NCBI RefSeq assembly: GCF_002269505.1
Contig: NZ_NQKQ01000020.1
Coordinates: 27,651 to 91,650 of the forward strand
Direction: 5' to 3'
Length of the DNA: 64,000 nucleotides
Source: Pseudomonas fragi
GTDB taxonomy: Bacteria; Pseudomonadota; Gammaproteobacteria; Pseudomonadales; Pseudomonadaceae
A program made the translations under genes and the position numbers. Shown in pieces: positions 44,644 through 52,334 of the stretch. The stretch's first letter is position 1. Every line of letters starts with the position of its first letter. Below the pieces are notes generated by a model that was given only the letters and a program-made list of their open reading frames with translations, was not told the origin of the DNA and did no database searches.

Positions 44644-45531
44644 TCAGCGTAATTGCGCCTCGGCAAGGGTGAGTGTGCGTGGGATATCGGCTGCGTTCCA
44701 GTGGGCAATGCCCCAATCCAGAACCTCACGCGGGGTAGCGTCGTTCAAGCTTTCGTCAGTGCTCTGACCCAAGGTGCGCAGCGCGCGCAGCAGCAGCGGG
44801 GTGGCCTGCTCCGGGGTCAGGGGGGGTGAACGATAGGATTTGCCGAGTTTGTGGCCATCAGGCTGCACGATCAGCGGCACATGCAGGTAGCGCGGTTGTG
44901 ACAAGCCGAGCAGCTCTTGCAGGTACAGCTGACGCGGGGTGGAGTCGAGCAGGTCGGCGCCGCGCACGATATCGGTCACACCCTGGGCGGCATCATCGAG
45001 CACCACGGCCAATTGGTAGGCATAGAGGCCGTCGCGGCGACGAATCACGAAGTCACCGACATCACGACCCAAGTGTTGACGGAACTCGCCCTGTACCCGG
45101 TCAACGAAGGCATATTCCAGTTCAGGGACGCGAATACGGATGGCTGCGTTATCCATTGAGTGCCCGGCATTGCGGCAAAAACCGGGGTAAATGCCGTTGT
45201 AACCTTCCAGCTGTTTGCGTGAACAGGTGCAGGCGTATGCCAGGCCCATGCTGAACAGTCGGTTTAGCACGTGCGCATAGGCTTCGTGGCGCTCGCTTTG
45301 TCGAACCAGCTCACCATCCCATTCAAAACCGTAGCGCTCAAGCGCATCCAGGATCGCGGCCTGGGCGCCGGGCATTTCCCGCGGCGGGTCGAGGTCTTCC
45401 ATGCGCAGCAGCCAGCGGCCGCCGGCAGAGCGGGCGTCAACATAAGAGGCGAGGGCGGCAACCAGAGAGCCAAAGTGCAGGTGGCCACTGGGCGTTGGGG
45501 CAAAGCGCCCGATGTAGGAGGGTTCAGTCAT
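44644..45531 (-). CDS. gluQ: glutamyl-Q tRNA(Asp) synthetase
   Basis: GluQ attaches glutamate to queuosine 34 of tRNA-Asp. It has 295 residues and resembles the catalytic half of glutamyl-tRNA synthetase without the anticodon-binding domain. The HIGH-type motif is GHLHFGSL near 16, the KMSKS-type motif HKLGKSYRS near 228, and zinc ligands are in CTCSRKQLEGY...YPGFC near 100-117. A REPIN separates it from dksA upstream; in E. coli dksA and gluQ are also neighbours. Confidence 0.95.
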   Translation of the reverse strand: MTEPSYIGRFAPTPSGHLHFGSLVAALASYVDARSAGGRWLLRMEDLDPPREMPGAQAAILDALERYGFEWDGELVRQSERHEAYAHVLNRLFSMGLAYACTCSRKQLEGYNGIYPGFCRNAGHSMDNAAIRIRVPELEYAFVDRVQGEFRQHLGRDVGDFVIRRRDGLYAYQLAVVLDDAAQGVTDIVRGADLLDSTPRQLYLQELLGLSQPRYLHVPLIVQPDGHKLGKSYRSPPLTPEQATPLLLRALRTLGQSTDESLNDATPREVLDWGIAHWNAADIPRTLTLAEAQLR

Positions 45532-45550
45532 GGACGTGGGCCGACTTTTT

Positions 45551-45634
45551 GTGGGAGCGGGCTTGCTCGCGATGGGGCTGCCCGATTTTGAACCATTGGC
45601 GCGGTGATGCTATCGCGAGCAAGCCCGCTCCCAC
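45551..45634. repeat. REPIN between dksA and gluQ
   Basis: GTGGGAGCGGGCTTGCTCGCG at the left and CGCGAGCAAGCCCGCTCCCAC at the right are perfect inverted arms around about 42 nt. It is the canonical inward arrangement and lies just after the dksA terminator. Confidence 0.88.
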
Positions 45635-45656
45635 GCAGGGCACTGAAATTTCACAA

Positions 45657-45684
45657 ACAAAAATGGGGCGTTCGCACGCCCCAT
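45657..45684 (-). terminator. dksA terminator
   Basis: On the minus strand ATGGGGCGT-gcga-ACGCCCCAT followed by TTTTTGTTTGT. It isolates dksA from the downstream REPIN and gluQ. Confidence 0.85.
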
Positions 45685-45700
45685 CTGGTCAAACCGGCGA

Positions 45701-46141
45701 TTACTTGCCGACTTGTTTTTCCTTGATTTCAGCCAAGGTCTTGCAGTCTACGCACATGTCGGCAGTAGGACGGGCCTCGAGACGACGTATACCGATTTCG
45801 ACGCCGCAGGATTCGCACCAGCCGTATTCTTCGTCTTCGATCAGTTGCAGGGTCTTGTCGATTTTCTTGATCAGCTTGCGCTCGCGATCGCGGGCGCGCA
45901 GTTCCAGGCTGAATTCTTCTTCCTGGCTCGCGCGGTCGGATGGGTCAGGAAAGTTTGCCGCTTCGTCTTTCATATGATCAACGGTGCGGTCGACTTCCTG
46001 CATCAAGTCCTGTTTCCACTTTTGCAGAATCTTGGTGAAGTGTTTGCGCATGGGCTCGCCCATGTACTCTTCGCCCTTCTTTTCAACGTAGGGTTCGAAG
46101 CCGCTAAGTTGAGTATTCTGTTGCTTTGCTTGTGTGGGCAT
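45701..46141 (-). CDS. dksA: RNA polymerase-binding factor DksA
   Basis: DksA enters the RNA polymerase secondary channel and, with ppGpp, represses rRNA promoters such as those at the end of this window. It has 146 residues. The coiled coil carries the tip motif DPSDRA (DxxDxA), and the four-cysteine zinc finger is CESC...CVDC near 114-135, so this is the classical DksA and not the zinc-independent DksA2 type. Length is normal. Confidence 0.97.
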   Translation of the reverse strand: MPTQAKQQNTQLSGFEPYVEKKGEEYMGEPMRKHFTKILQKWKQDLMQEVDRTVDHMKDEAANFPDPSDRASQEEEFSLELRARDRERKLIKKIDKTLQLIEDEEYGWCESCGVEIGIRRLEARPTADMCVDCKTLAEIKEKQVGK

Positions 46142-46463
46142 GAAATGGACCGCCTCTCATTCTTCTAATCCATTGCGCAGGATTGCAACATCACCGACAC
46201 CTGCCGGCCCTGCGGCTGCAAGCGGGCGAACTTACCAGATCAAATCGGGCTGCGCTACTCCCGCATGTCTAGCCCGACGCCAGTGGTTGTGTGCAGAGCC
46301 TGTGATGCTTGAGATTAGTACCTGTTTATTAATTTTAGTCGAGCTATGACTCAAGGCCGGGTTGTTTGGTTCTATTGGCAAGCGGGCTAAGACCGTAATT
46401 AGCTCTCCCTTATAGCACTGCTTGGGTAGAATCAGCCTTTTGCTTACCCAGGAAGGCAGGCTA
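46142..46463. other. dksA-aminotransferase divergent spacer, 322 nt
   Basis: This non-coding region must hold the promoters of dksA (minus) and the aminotransferase (plus). A TAGAAT box at 46427-46432 could be the -10 of the plus-strand gene, without a convincing -35. I see no terminator, repeat or small gene. Confidence 0.5.
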
Positions 46464-47636
46464 ATGGCTCAGTCCTACAGTGCGCGCAGCCGCGAAATCG
46501 AACCGTTCCACGTGATGGCCCTGTTGGCGCGGGCCAACGAGTTGCAGGCTGCCGGTCACGATGTGATTCACCTGGAAATCGGCGAGCCGGATTTCACCAC
46601 GGCCGAGCCTATCATTGCTGCCGGCCAGGCCGCCCTGGCCGCCGGCAAAACCCGCTACACTGCTGCCCGCGGCCTGCCGGAACTGCGCGAAGCGATCTCC
46701 GGGTTTTATCAGCAGCGCTATGGCCTGAATATCGACCCGTCGCGCATTCTGATTACTCCTGGCGGTTCTGGTGCGTTGTTATTGGCATCTAGCCTACTGG
46801 TCGATCCGGGTAAGCATTGGTTACTCGCAGATCCGGGCTACCCGTGCAATCGACATTTCCTACGCCTGGTGGAAGGGGCTGCTCAGTTGGTGCCCGTTGG
46901 TCCGGATGTGCGCTATCAACTGACAGCCGAACTGGTCGAGCGTTGCTGGAATCAGGACAGTGTAGGGGCACTGGTTGCTTCCCCGGCCAACCCGACCGGC
47001 ACCACGTTGAGCCGTGACGAACTGGCGGCTCTGTCGGCAGCGGTCAAGGCCCACAACGGGCATTTGGTGGTGGACGAGATCTATCACGGCCTGACCTACG
47101 GCTGCGATGCAGCGAGTGTGCTGGAAGTCGATGACAGCGCGTTTGTGCTCAATAGCTTTTCCAAGTATTTCGGTATGACCGGCTGGCGCCTGGGCTGGCT
47201 GGTGGCGCCACCTGAGGCAGTGGCCGACCTGGAGAAACTCGCCCAGAACCTGTATATCAGCGCGCCCAGCATGGCCCAGTACGCCGCACTGGCCTGCTTC
47301 GAACCGCAGACCCTGGTAATCCTGGAAGAGCGCCGGGCCGAGTTTGGCCGTCGCCGCGACTATCTGTTACCGGCCTTGCGCGAGCTTGGCTTTGGTATCG
47401 CGGTAGAGCCCGAAGGTGCGTTTTACCTGTACGCCGATATCAGTGCGTTTGGCGGTGATGCCTTTGCCTTCTGTCAGCATTTTCTCGAAACCGAGCACAT
47501 AGCCTTCACTCCGGGTCTGGATTTTGGCCGTTACCAGTCGGGCCATCACGTACGTTTTGCCTATACCCAAAGTTTGCCGCGCCTGCAGGAAGCCGTTGAG
47601 CGGATCGCGCGTGGCCTCAAGAGCTGGAAAGGCTGA
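46464..47636 (+). CDS. class I/II pyridoxal-phosphate aminotransferase
   Basis: This fold-type I aminotransferase has 390 residues. The cofactor lysine is in NSFSKYFGMTGWRLGWL near 226-242, with the PLP-binding GGSGALLLAS loop near 102, SPANPTGTT and the VVDEIYHGLTY motif. The C-terminal arginine is in HHVRFAYT. Substrate cannot be fixed; relatives are annotated as aspartate/valine-type. I start at ATG giving MAQSYSARSREIEPFH after AGGCAGG. Its stop overlaps the sfsA start in TGATG. Confidence 0.9.
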   Translation: MAQSYSARSREIEPFHVMALLARANELQAAGHDVIHLEIGEPDFTTAEPIIAAGQAALAAGKTRYTAARGLPELREAISGFYQQRYGLNIDPSRILITPGGSGALLLASSLLVDPGKHWLLADPGYPCNRHFLRLVEGAAQLVPVGPDVRYQLTAELVERCWNQDSVGALVASPANPTGTTLSRDELAALSAAVKAHNGHLVVDEIYHGLTYGCDAASVLEVDDSAFVLNSFSKYFGMTGWRLGWLVAPPEAVADLEKLAQNLYISAPSMAQYAALACFEPQTLVILEERRAEFGRRRDYLLPALRELGFGIAVEPEGAFYLYADISAFGGDAFAFCQHFLETEHIAFTPGLDFGRYQSGHHVRFAYTQSLPRLQEAVERIARGLKSWKG

Positions 47637-48343
47637 TGCGTTTTTCACCTGAGCTGGAAGAAGGGCGCCTGATCAAGCGCTACAAGCGTTTTTTGGCGGA
47701 TATCGAAACCAGTACCGGCGAGTTGATCACCATTCACTGCCCGAACACCGGCTCCATGCTCAATTGCATGGTCGAGGGTGGTCAGGTCTGGTTCAGTCGC
47801 TCCAACGACCCTAAACGCAAGTTGCCGGGCACCTGGGAAATCAGCGAAACACCGCAAGGGCGGTTGGCGTGCGTGAACACCGGGCGCGCCAATCACTTGA
47901 TCGAAGAGGCGTTGCTGGCCGGGGTGATCAGCGAGCTGGACGGCTTCACCGCGCTCAAGCGCGAGGTGCCCTACGGGCAGGAAAAAAGCCGCATCGATTT
48001 TCGCCTGGAGTACCCGCAGGGCTTTGCCTATGTCGAGGTCAAAAGTGTCACCCTAGGGTTTGACGGCTCTCGTGTAGCCGCGTTTCCGGATGCCGTGACC
48101 CAGCGTGGTGCCAAGCACTTGCGCGAGCTGGCGACTCTGGCGCGTGAAGGTGTACGCGCCGTCCAGCTGTATTGCGTCAATCTGACCGGTATTGATGCGG
48201 TGCGCCCGGCCGAAGAAATCGACCCGGGCTACGCTGCTGCACTGCGTGAAGCCGTGGCCGCCGGGGTGCAGGTGCTGGCTTATGGGGTCAGCCTGACCTC
48301 TGATGCGGTAGTGGTTGATCGCCGTTTAGACGTCATCCTCTGA
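47636..48343 (+). CDS. sfsA: SfsA, DNA/RNA nuclease-like protein
   Basis: SfsA has 235 residues with an N-terminal OB-type segment (LIKRYKRFLADIE) and a C-terminal nuclease-like fold with EVPYGQEKSRIDF and FAYVEVKSVTL motifs. In E. coli it was first linked to maltose gene expression. Here it is translationally coupled to the aminotransferase. Its last 18 nt overlap the 3' end of the convergent Rieske gene. Confidence 0.92.
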   Translation: MRFSPELEEGRLIKRYKRFLADIETSTGELITIHCPNTGSMLNCMVEGGQVWFSRSNDPKRKLPGTWEISETPQGRLACVNTGRANHLIEEALLAGVISELDGFTALKREVPYGQEKSRIDFRLEYPQGFAYVEVKSVTLGFDGSRVAAFPDAVTQRGAKHLRELATLAREGVRAVQLYCVNLTGIDAVRPAEEIDPGYAAALREAVAAGVQVLAYGVSLTSDAVVVDRRLDVIL

Positions 48344-48664
48344 CGCCTCTGATGTAATCCAGATCCCTTGGCTGTCTTCGCGGCAGTCAAGGGCTGTGAG
48401 CGATTGCCCGGCGCAAGGCCCGGCCACGCATTCCCCGCTTTCGATCAGGAACAATGCTGCGTGAGTGGCGCACTGGATCAGGCTGGCGCTTGAATCGAGA
48501 AACTGGTCCGGTTGCCATTCCAGCGTGACACCGCGATGCGGGCAGCGGTTTTTGTAGGCATACACCCGGCCTTCACGGCGAATGACCAACAGGCGCAACT
48601 CGTCGAGCTCAAAGCCCCGGCTGGTACCTTCGCTCAGTGCGTCTGATGAGCATAAAAACTTCAT
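48326..48664 (-). CDS. Rieske [2Fe-2S] protein
   Basis: This 112-residue single-domain protein carries both cluster-binding motifs: CPHRG (about 41-45) and CATHAALF (about 64-71), the CxH...CxxH pattern. It has no signal peptide or membrane segment, so it resembles NirD- or ferredoxin-type Rieske components of cytoplasmic oxygenases. No partner oxygenase or reductase lies nearby, so its acceptor is unknown. It overlaps the sfsA 3' end by 18 nt. Confidence 0.85.
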   Translation of the reverse strand: MKFLCSSDALSEGTSRGFELDELRLLVIRREGRVYAYKNRCPHRGVTLEWQPDQFLDSSASLIQCATHAALFLIESGECVAGPCAGQSLTALDCREDSQGIWITSEASEDDV

Positions 48665-48733
48665 GACAATCCTTAATAACAGCCAAACAGTTGTGTCGAT
48701 GGGGTGTTGCAGAGCGGGTTAAGAGGTTGACGT

Positions 48734-48752
48734 GCAAATGCAAACAATTATC
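48734..48752 (+). promoter_or_regulatory. Fur box candidate upstream of hmuT
   Basis: GCAAATGCAAACAATTATC matches 13 of 19 positions of GATAATGATAATCATTATC. It lies about 88 nt before hmuT, also 70 nt from the Rieske gene start, and fits iron repression of heme uptake. Confidence 0.6.
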
Positions 48753-48839
48753 AAATGGCGGCTTGCTCTGCGATGTGCTGTTTTCACCGCGTGACAATCC
48801 TTTGTCCCATTGAGCCCTCTTTTCAAGGAAAGCCACTGT

Positions 48840-49715
48840 ATGCGCCTGAGTACCCGCCTGATTACGTTCTGTGCAGGCCTTATGATCAGTCATGTCAGCC
48901 TTGCTGGCGAGTTGCCACAACGTTGGGTCAGTGCCGGTGGGGCGCTCTCGGAGTGGGTCAGCGTATTAGGCGCGGAGTCTAAATTGGTTGGGGTCGATAC
49001 CACCAGCCAGCATCCAGAATCACTCAAATCGTTGCCCAGCATCGGCTATCAGCGCCAGCTCTCGGCGGAAGGGGTCTTGAGCCTGAAGCCGGACGTTCTG
49101 ATCGGCACTGAAGAAATGGGCCCTGCGGCGGTTTTGTTGCAAATTCGCGGTGCCGGTGTGCCGGTGGAGATGTTCTCGGCCCAGGCAGACCTTGCCAGCC
49201 TTGAGGGCACTTTGCAGCACCTGGGGCGCCTGCTTGGGGACGAGGCGCAGGCCGCGCAAGTGTTCAAGGACTATCGCCAGCAACTGGAACAGCATCAACA
49301 ACAGGTCAAAGCCGCGCAAGCCAATCACAAGGAGCCCGGAGTGTTGCTGTTGTTGGGCCATGCCGGTGGCAAACCGATGATTGCCGGCAAGGACACGGCG
49401 GCCGACTGGCTGCTGACCCAAGCGGGTGGGCACAACCTGGCCACCCACAGCGGTTACAAGCCGTTTTCGGTAGAGGCCCTGGCGGGGCTTAACCCTGAAG
49501 TACTGGTGTTTGCCGATCGCAGCCTGACGGGGGAGGCAGCGCGCAAGGCGCTGCTGAAAGAAAACCCGGTGCTGGCGTCTATTCGCGCCGCTAAAAATGG
49601 GCGTATATACGAAGTCGACCCGACGCTGCTGGTGGGTGGCCTTGGGCCGCGTTTGCCCGAGCGCCTGAAGCAGCTGACGGCTGAATTCTACCCCGCGGCC
49701 CCGGCCAGCCAATGA
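48840..49715 (+). CDS. hmuT: heme ABC transporter periplasmic binding protein
   Basis: This cluster A/III-type binding protein has 291 residues. An N-terminal Sec signal peptide (MRLSTRLITFCAGLMISHVSLA) precedes two lobes linked by a long helix. It hands heme to the permease below. Family features are SIGYQRQLSAEGVLSLKPD near 64 and the closing segment VGGLGPRLPERL. The start follows AAGGAA. The stop overlaps hmuU by 4 nt. It is the equivalent of P. aeruginosa PhuT, but no heme receptor (PhuR/HmuR) or PhuS-like gene is adjacent. Confidence 0.9.
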   Translation: MRLSTRLITFCAGLMISHVSLAGELPQRWVSAGGALSEWVSVLGAESKLVGVDTTSQHPESLKSLPSIGYQRQLSAEGVLSLKPDVLIGTEEMGPAAVLLQIRGAGVPVEMFSAQADLASLEGTLQHLGRLLGDEAQAAQVFKDYRQQLEQHQQQVKAAQANHKEPGVLLLLGHAGGKPMIAGKDTAADWLLTQAGGHNLATHSGYKPFSVEALAGLNPEVLVFADRSLTGEAARKALLKENPVLASIRAAKNGRIYEVDPTLLVGGLGPRLPERLKQLTAEFYPAAPASQ

Positions 49716-50749
49716 GAACGCTGGTTAAACCGCGGTCGCTTTTTATTGGCTTGAGCGCGCTGTGCCTGTTGTCGATCTGGTTGTCGCTGGCGCTGGGGCC
49801 GGTGAGTCTGCCGCTGTTTGACACCTTGCGTGCAGCACTGCGCCTGGTCGGGGTGCCGATTGCGGGTGAAGGCCTGGAGCAGGCCGAGTTGATCCTGGGG
49901 CAGATCCGTTTGCCCCGGACCCTGCTCGGCCTGGCAGTGGGTGGTGTGCTGGCGCTGTCGGGTGTGGCGATGCAGGGCTTGTTTCGCAACCCGTTGGCCG
50001 ACCCGGGGTTGGTCGGCGTCTCCAGCGGCGCGGCCCTGGGCGCGGCAATTGCGATTGTTGGCGGAGCTGCTTTTGGCGGGTTGCCGGAGTTTATCGGCCC
50101 GTACCTGCTGTCGCTGTGTGCGTTTCTCGGTGGTTTGGGGGTGACGGCGCTGGTGTATCGGTTGGGCCGACGCAACGGTCAGACCAATGTGGCGGTGATG
50201 TTGCTTGCGGGTATTGCTCTGACAGCTTTGGCAGGTTCTGCTGTGGGTTTGTTTACCTATCTCGCCGATGACGCGACCTTGCGCACGCTGACGTTCTGGA
50301 ACCTGGGCAGTCTCAATGGCGCCAGTTACGCACGGCTGTGGCCTCTGTTGATTGTGACTGTGGGCGTAGCACTGTGGCTGCCCCGGCGGGCGAGTGCGCT
50401 CAATGCATTACTGCTGGGTGAGTCCGAAGCCAATCATCTGGGTATCGACGTTGAAGGCCTCAAGCGCGAACTGGTGTTTTGCACGGCTCTGGGTGTGGGG
50501 GCTGCGGTGGCAGCGGCAGGCATGATCGGCTTTATCGGCCTGGTGGTGCCGCATCTGGTGCGGTTGCTGGCCGGGCCTGATCACCGGGTGCTGTTGCCTG
50601 CCTCGGTACTGGCGGGGGCGACCTTGCTGCTATTTGCTGACTTGATCGCTCGCCTGGCGCTGGCGCCAGCCGAATTGCCCATCGGGATTGTTACCGCGTT
50701 TCTCGGTGCGCCTTTCTTTCTTTACTTGCTGATACGAGGACGTCACTGA
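49712..50749 (+). CDS. hmuU: heme ABC transporter permease
   Basis: This FecCD-family permease has 345 residues and about ten transmembrane helices. Conserved segments are RLPRTLLGLAVGGVLALSGVAMQGLFRNPLADPGLVGVS near 70-110 and GMIGFIGLVVPHLVRLL near 270, which forms the coupling to the ATPase. It overlaps hmuT upstream by 4 nt and hmuV downstream by 1 nt, so the three are translated as one unit. Confidence 0.93.
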   Translation: MRTLVKPRSLFIGLSALCLLSIWLSLALGPVSLPLFDTLRAALRLVGVPIAGEGLEQAELILGQIRLPRTLLGLAVGGVLALSGVAMQGLFRNPLADPGLVGVSSGAALGAAIAIVGGAAFGGLPEFIGPYLLSLCAFLGGLGVTALVYRLGRRNGQTNVAVMLLAGIALTALAGSAVGLFTYLADDATLRTLTFWNLGSLNGASYARLWPLLIVTVGVALWLPRRASALNALLLGESEANHLGIDVEGLKRELVFCTALGVGAAVAAAGMIGFIGLVVPHLVRLLAGPDHRVLLPASVLAGATLLLFADLIARLALAPAELPIGIVTAFLGAPFFLYLLIRGRH

Positions 50750-51516
50750 TGTTGCGCACGGAAAACCTGCAGATCCGTCGCGATCAGAAAGTCGTGCTGG
50801 CGGATGTCACCCTTGATGTGCGTCCGGGCGAGGTGTTGGGTGTACTCGGCCCCAATGGTGCGGGCAAAAGCACTTTGCTGGCCGCGTTGTGCGGGGAGCT
50901 GGCGCCGGCCGCCGGGCATGTGTGGCTGGATCAGCAGGCTCTGGGCGAGTGGAAAGGGGCGCAGCGGGCGCAACGCCTGGCCGTCTTGCCGCAGACCTCA
51001 ACCCTGGATTTTGCCTTTCGTGTTGAAGAGGTTGTGGGTATGGGCCGACTGCCTCATCAGACTGGTCGTACCCGCGATACAGAAATAATCCACGAGGCGT
51101 TGCAGGCCGCCGATGTTGAGCATCTTGCGGGCCGCAGCTACCTGGCGTTATCGGGTGGCGAACGTCAGCGGGTGCATCTGGCACGGGTACTGGCGCAATT
51201 ATGGCCGGGGCAAAACGGCCAGACCTTGCTGCTTGATGAGCCTACCTCGATGCTCGACCCCTTGCATCAGCACACCACGCTCAAGGCTATTCGGGCGTTT
51301 GCTGATCGTGGCGCCGCAGTGTTGATCATCCTGCATGACCTGAACCTGGCGGCGCGTTACTGTGATCGCCTGCTTTTGCTGGAACAGGGCCGCCCAAGGG
51401 CCCTCGGCTGCCCGCAAGCGGTATTGCAGCCGGATGAGCTCAAGGCCGTGTTTGGCCTGGATGTTTTGGTGCAGCCGCACCCGGAGCTGGGTTGCCCGAT
51501 GGTGATTGCTCGCTGA
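50749..51516 (+). CDS. hmuV: heme ABC transporter ATP-binding protein
   Basis: This cytoplasmic ATPase has 255 residues. Walker A GPNGAGKS is near 36-43, the signature LSGGERQRVHLA near 131, Walker B LLLDEPTSMLD near 158 and the switch histidine in ILHDLNLAARYCDR near 191. It matches HmuV/PhuV. In PAO1 a further gene phuW follows; here the operon ends and an oppositely oriented sRNA gene comes next. Confidence 0.94.
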   Translation: MLRTENLQIRRDQKVVLADVTLDVRPGEVLGVLGPNGAGKSTLLAALCGELAPAAGHVWLDQQALGEWKGAQRAQRLAVLPQTSTLDFAFRVEEVVGMGRLPHQTGRTRDTEIIHEALQAADVEHLAGRSYLALSGGERQRVHLARVLAQLWPGQNGQTLLLDEPTSMLDPLHQHTTLKAIRAFADRGAAVLIILHDLNLAARYCDRLLLLEQGRPRALGCPQAVLQPDELKAVFGLDVLVQPHPELGCPMVIAR

Positions 51517-51556
51517 GCAACAGTGCCGATAGCCGGACTGGTACTTTTCCACAGGC

Positions 51557-51670
51557 AAAAAAAGACCCGGCAAGAGCCGGGTCAAATAACCGTGATTAGC
51601 CTGATGAGGAGATTTTCTGAGAGTCCGAACCAAGGGCCTTTCAGAAGATCGACTGGTCTCGCGACCAGAT
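51557..51670 (-). ncRNA. prrF: PrrF-type iron-responsive small RNA
   Basis: This 114-nt transcript matches the PrrF family. A promoter with overlapping Fur box gives a start near 51670. The RNA begins with the hairpin CTGGTCGCGAGACCAG, contains a CTCCTCATCAGGCTAATCACG segment (in two parts across 51593-51613) of the kind that pairs with sodB and other targets, and ends in the terminator GACCCGGC-tctt-GCCGGGTC plus seven T (51557-51583). P. aeruginosa has tandem prrF1 and prrF2 at the same place beside the heme (phu) genes. Only one copy is present here. The family assignment is from memory of the sequence. Confidence 0.88.
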
Positions 51671-51674
51671 GGCG

Positions 51675-51704
51675 TAATCATAACAATTCTCATTTCCATG
51701 TCAA
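51675..51704 (-). promoter_or_regulatory. Fur-controlled promoter of the PrrF-type sRNA
   Basis: On the minus strand TTGACA (51699-51704) and TATGAT (51677-51682) are 16 nt apart, a strong sigma-70 promoter. The Fur box TAATCATAACAATTCTCATT (51675-51694, plus strand) matches about 16 of 20 consensus positions and covers the spacer and -10. Fe-Fur would block transcription. Confidence 0.88.
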
Positions 51705-51749
51705 TAACTGTTTTTTACCGTTCATCGGGTTCGTTGCCAGTCCGCCAGG

Positions 51750-52022
51750 TCAGGCTTTTTTCAGTGCGGTCAGTTGACTGACTTGCTGGTTGAGCGCCTC
51801 TTTGCGTTCTGCAGGGATATCGTTCCAGTGAACATCCTGCAGGGCCCCTTCGATAGCATATAAAAGCACTTTGGAGGCTCTGAAACCTCGGGCCTTTACC
51901 GCCCGATAAGCATCCACTGCGCCCAGGCGCCTCAAGTCCGCGGCACTGTGAATGCCAACGGCGTGCAGCCATTGCGCAGAGGTCTTGCCAAGGTTCTTCA
52001 GATGCTGGAGTTCATCGTTCAT
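51750..52022 (-). CDS. TfoX C-terminal-domain protein
   Basis: This 90-residue protein consists only of the TfoX/Sxy C-terminal helix-hairpin-like domain: LKNLGKTSAQWLHAVGIHSAADLRRLGAVDAYRAVKARG near 8-46 is typical. The N-terminal TfoX domain found in competence regulators is missing, so a role in competence is not implied. AAGGAGAGC precedes the ATG. It is read toward the prrF gene. Function unknown. Confidence 0.8.
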   Translation of the reverse strand: MNDELQHLKNLGKTSAQWLHAVGIHSAADLRRLGAVDAYRAVKARGFRASKVLLYAIEGALQDVHWNDIPAERKEALNQQVSQLTALKKA

Positions 52023-52334
52023 CAGCTCTCCTTGCGACGGCGTGAGCTCAGCGTTTACGGGGTGTGGTGACTCTATTGAGTGTAGCGCTCAGTAGGAAAG
52101 TCGCAGTCCGTTAGTCGGTTTTGGAACAAGGCGGTGTTGGAATTGAGCGAATGTGCTGTCGTAAAGCGTAAATCAGCACCTTGGACCCAAGAGGGTAGAG
52201 CGTCCATGGCCATTCAACAGGCGTCATCGACTGCTAAACGGTTACGCCGGATCTGATGTCGTATTTGTGATAATGGGCGGCTTTGCGCAGACAGGCGCCG
52301 TGAAACCCTTGCGGTTTCACGGCGTACATTGGCT
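52023..52334. other. spacer with a strong hairpin, 312 nt
   Basis: The region between the TfoX-C gene and the 3' end of the kinase-like gene (both on the minus strand). It contains the perfect 11-bp hairpin GCCGTGAAACC-cttgc-GGTTTCACGGC (52297-52323), probably the 3' structure of the kinase-like gene though it lacks a T-tract. I see no gene or clear promoter in the rest. Confidence 0.5.

Noticed and set aside
51199..51699. 166-codon frame on the minus strand over prrF and hmuV
   Set aside because: It begins in the Fur box, crosses the sRNA terminator and continues antisense to hmuV. The promoter and terminator fit the sRNA instead.
51523..51777. 84-codon frame after hmuV that might be a phuW-like gene
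   Set aside because: No similarity to a PhuW-type protein and it is antisense to the sRNA; the operon appears to end at hmuV.
51750..52022. competence regulator TfoX
   Set aside because: Only the C-terminal domain is present; the regulatory N-terminal domain is missing.
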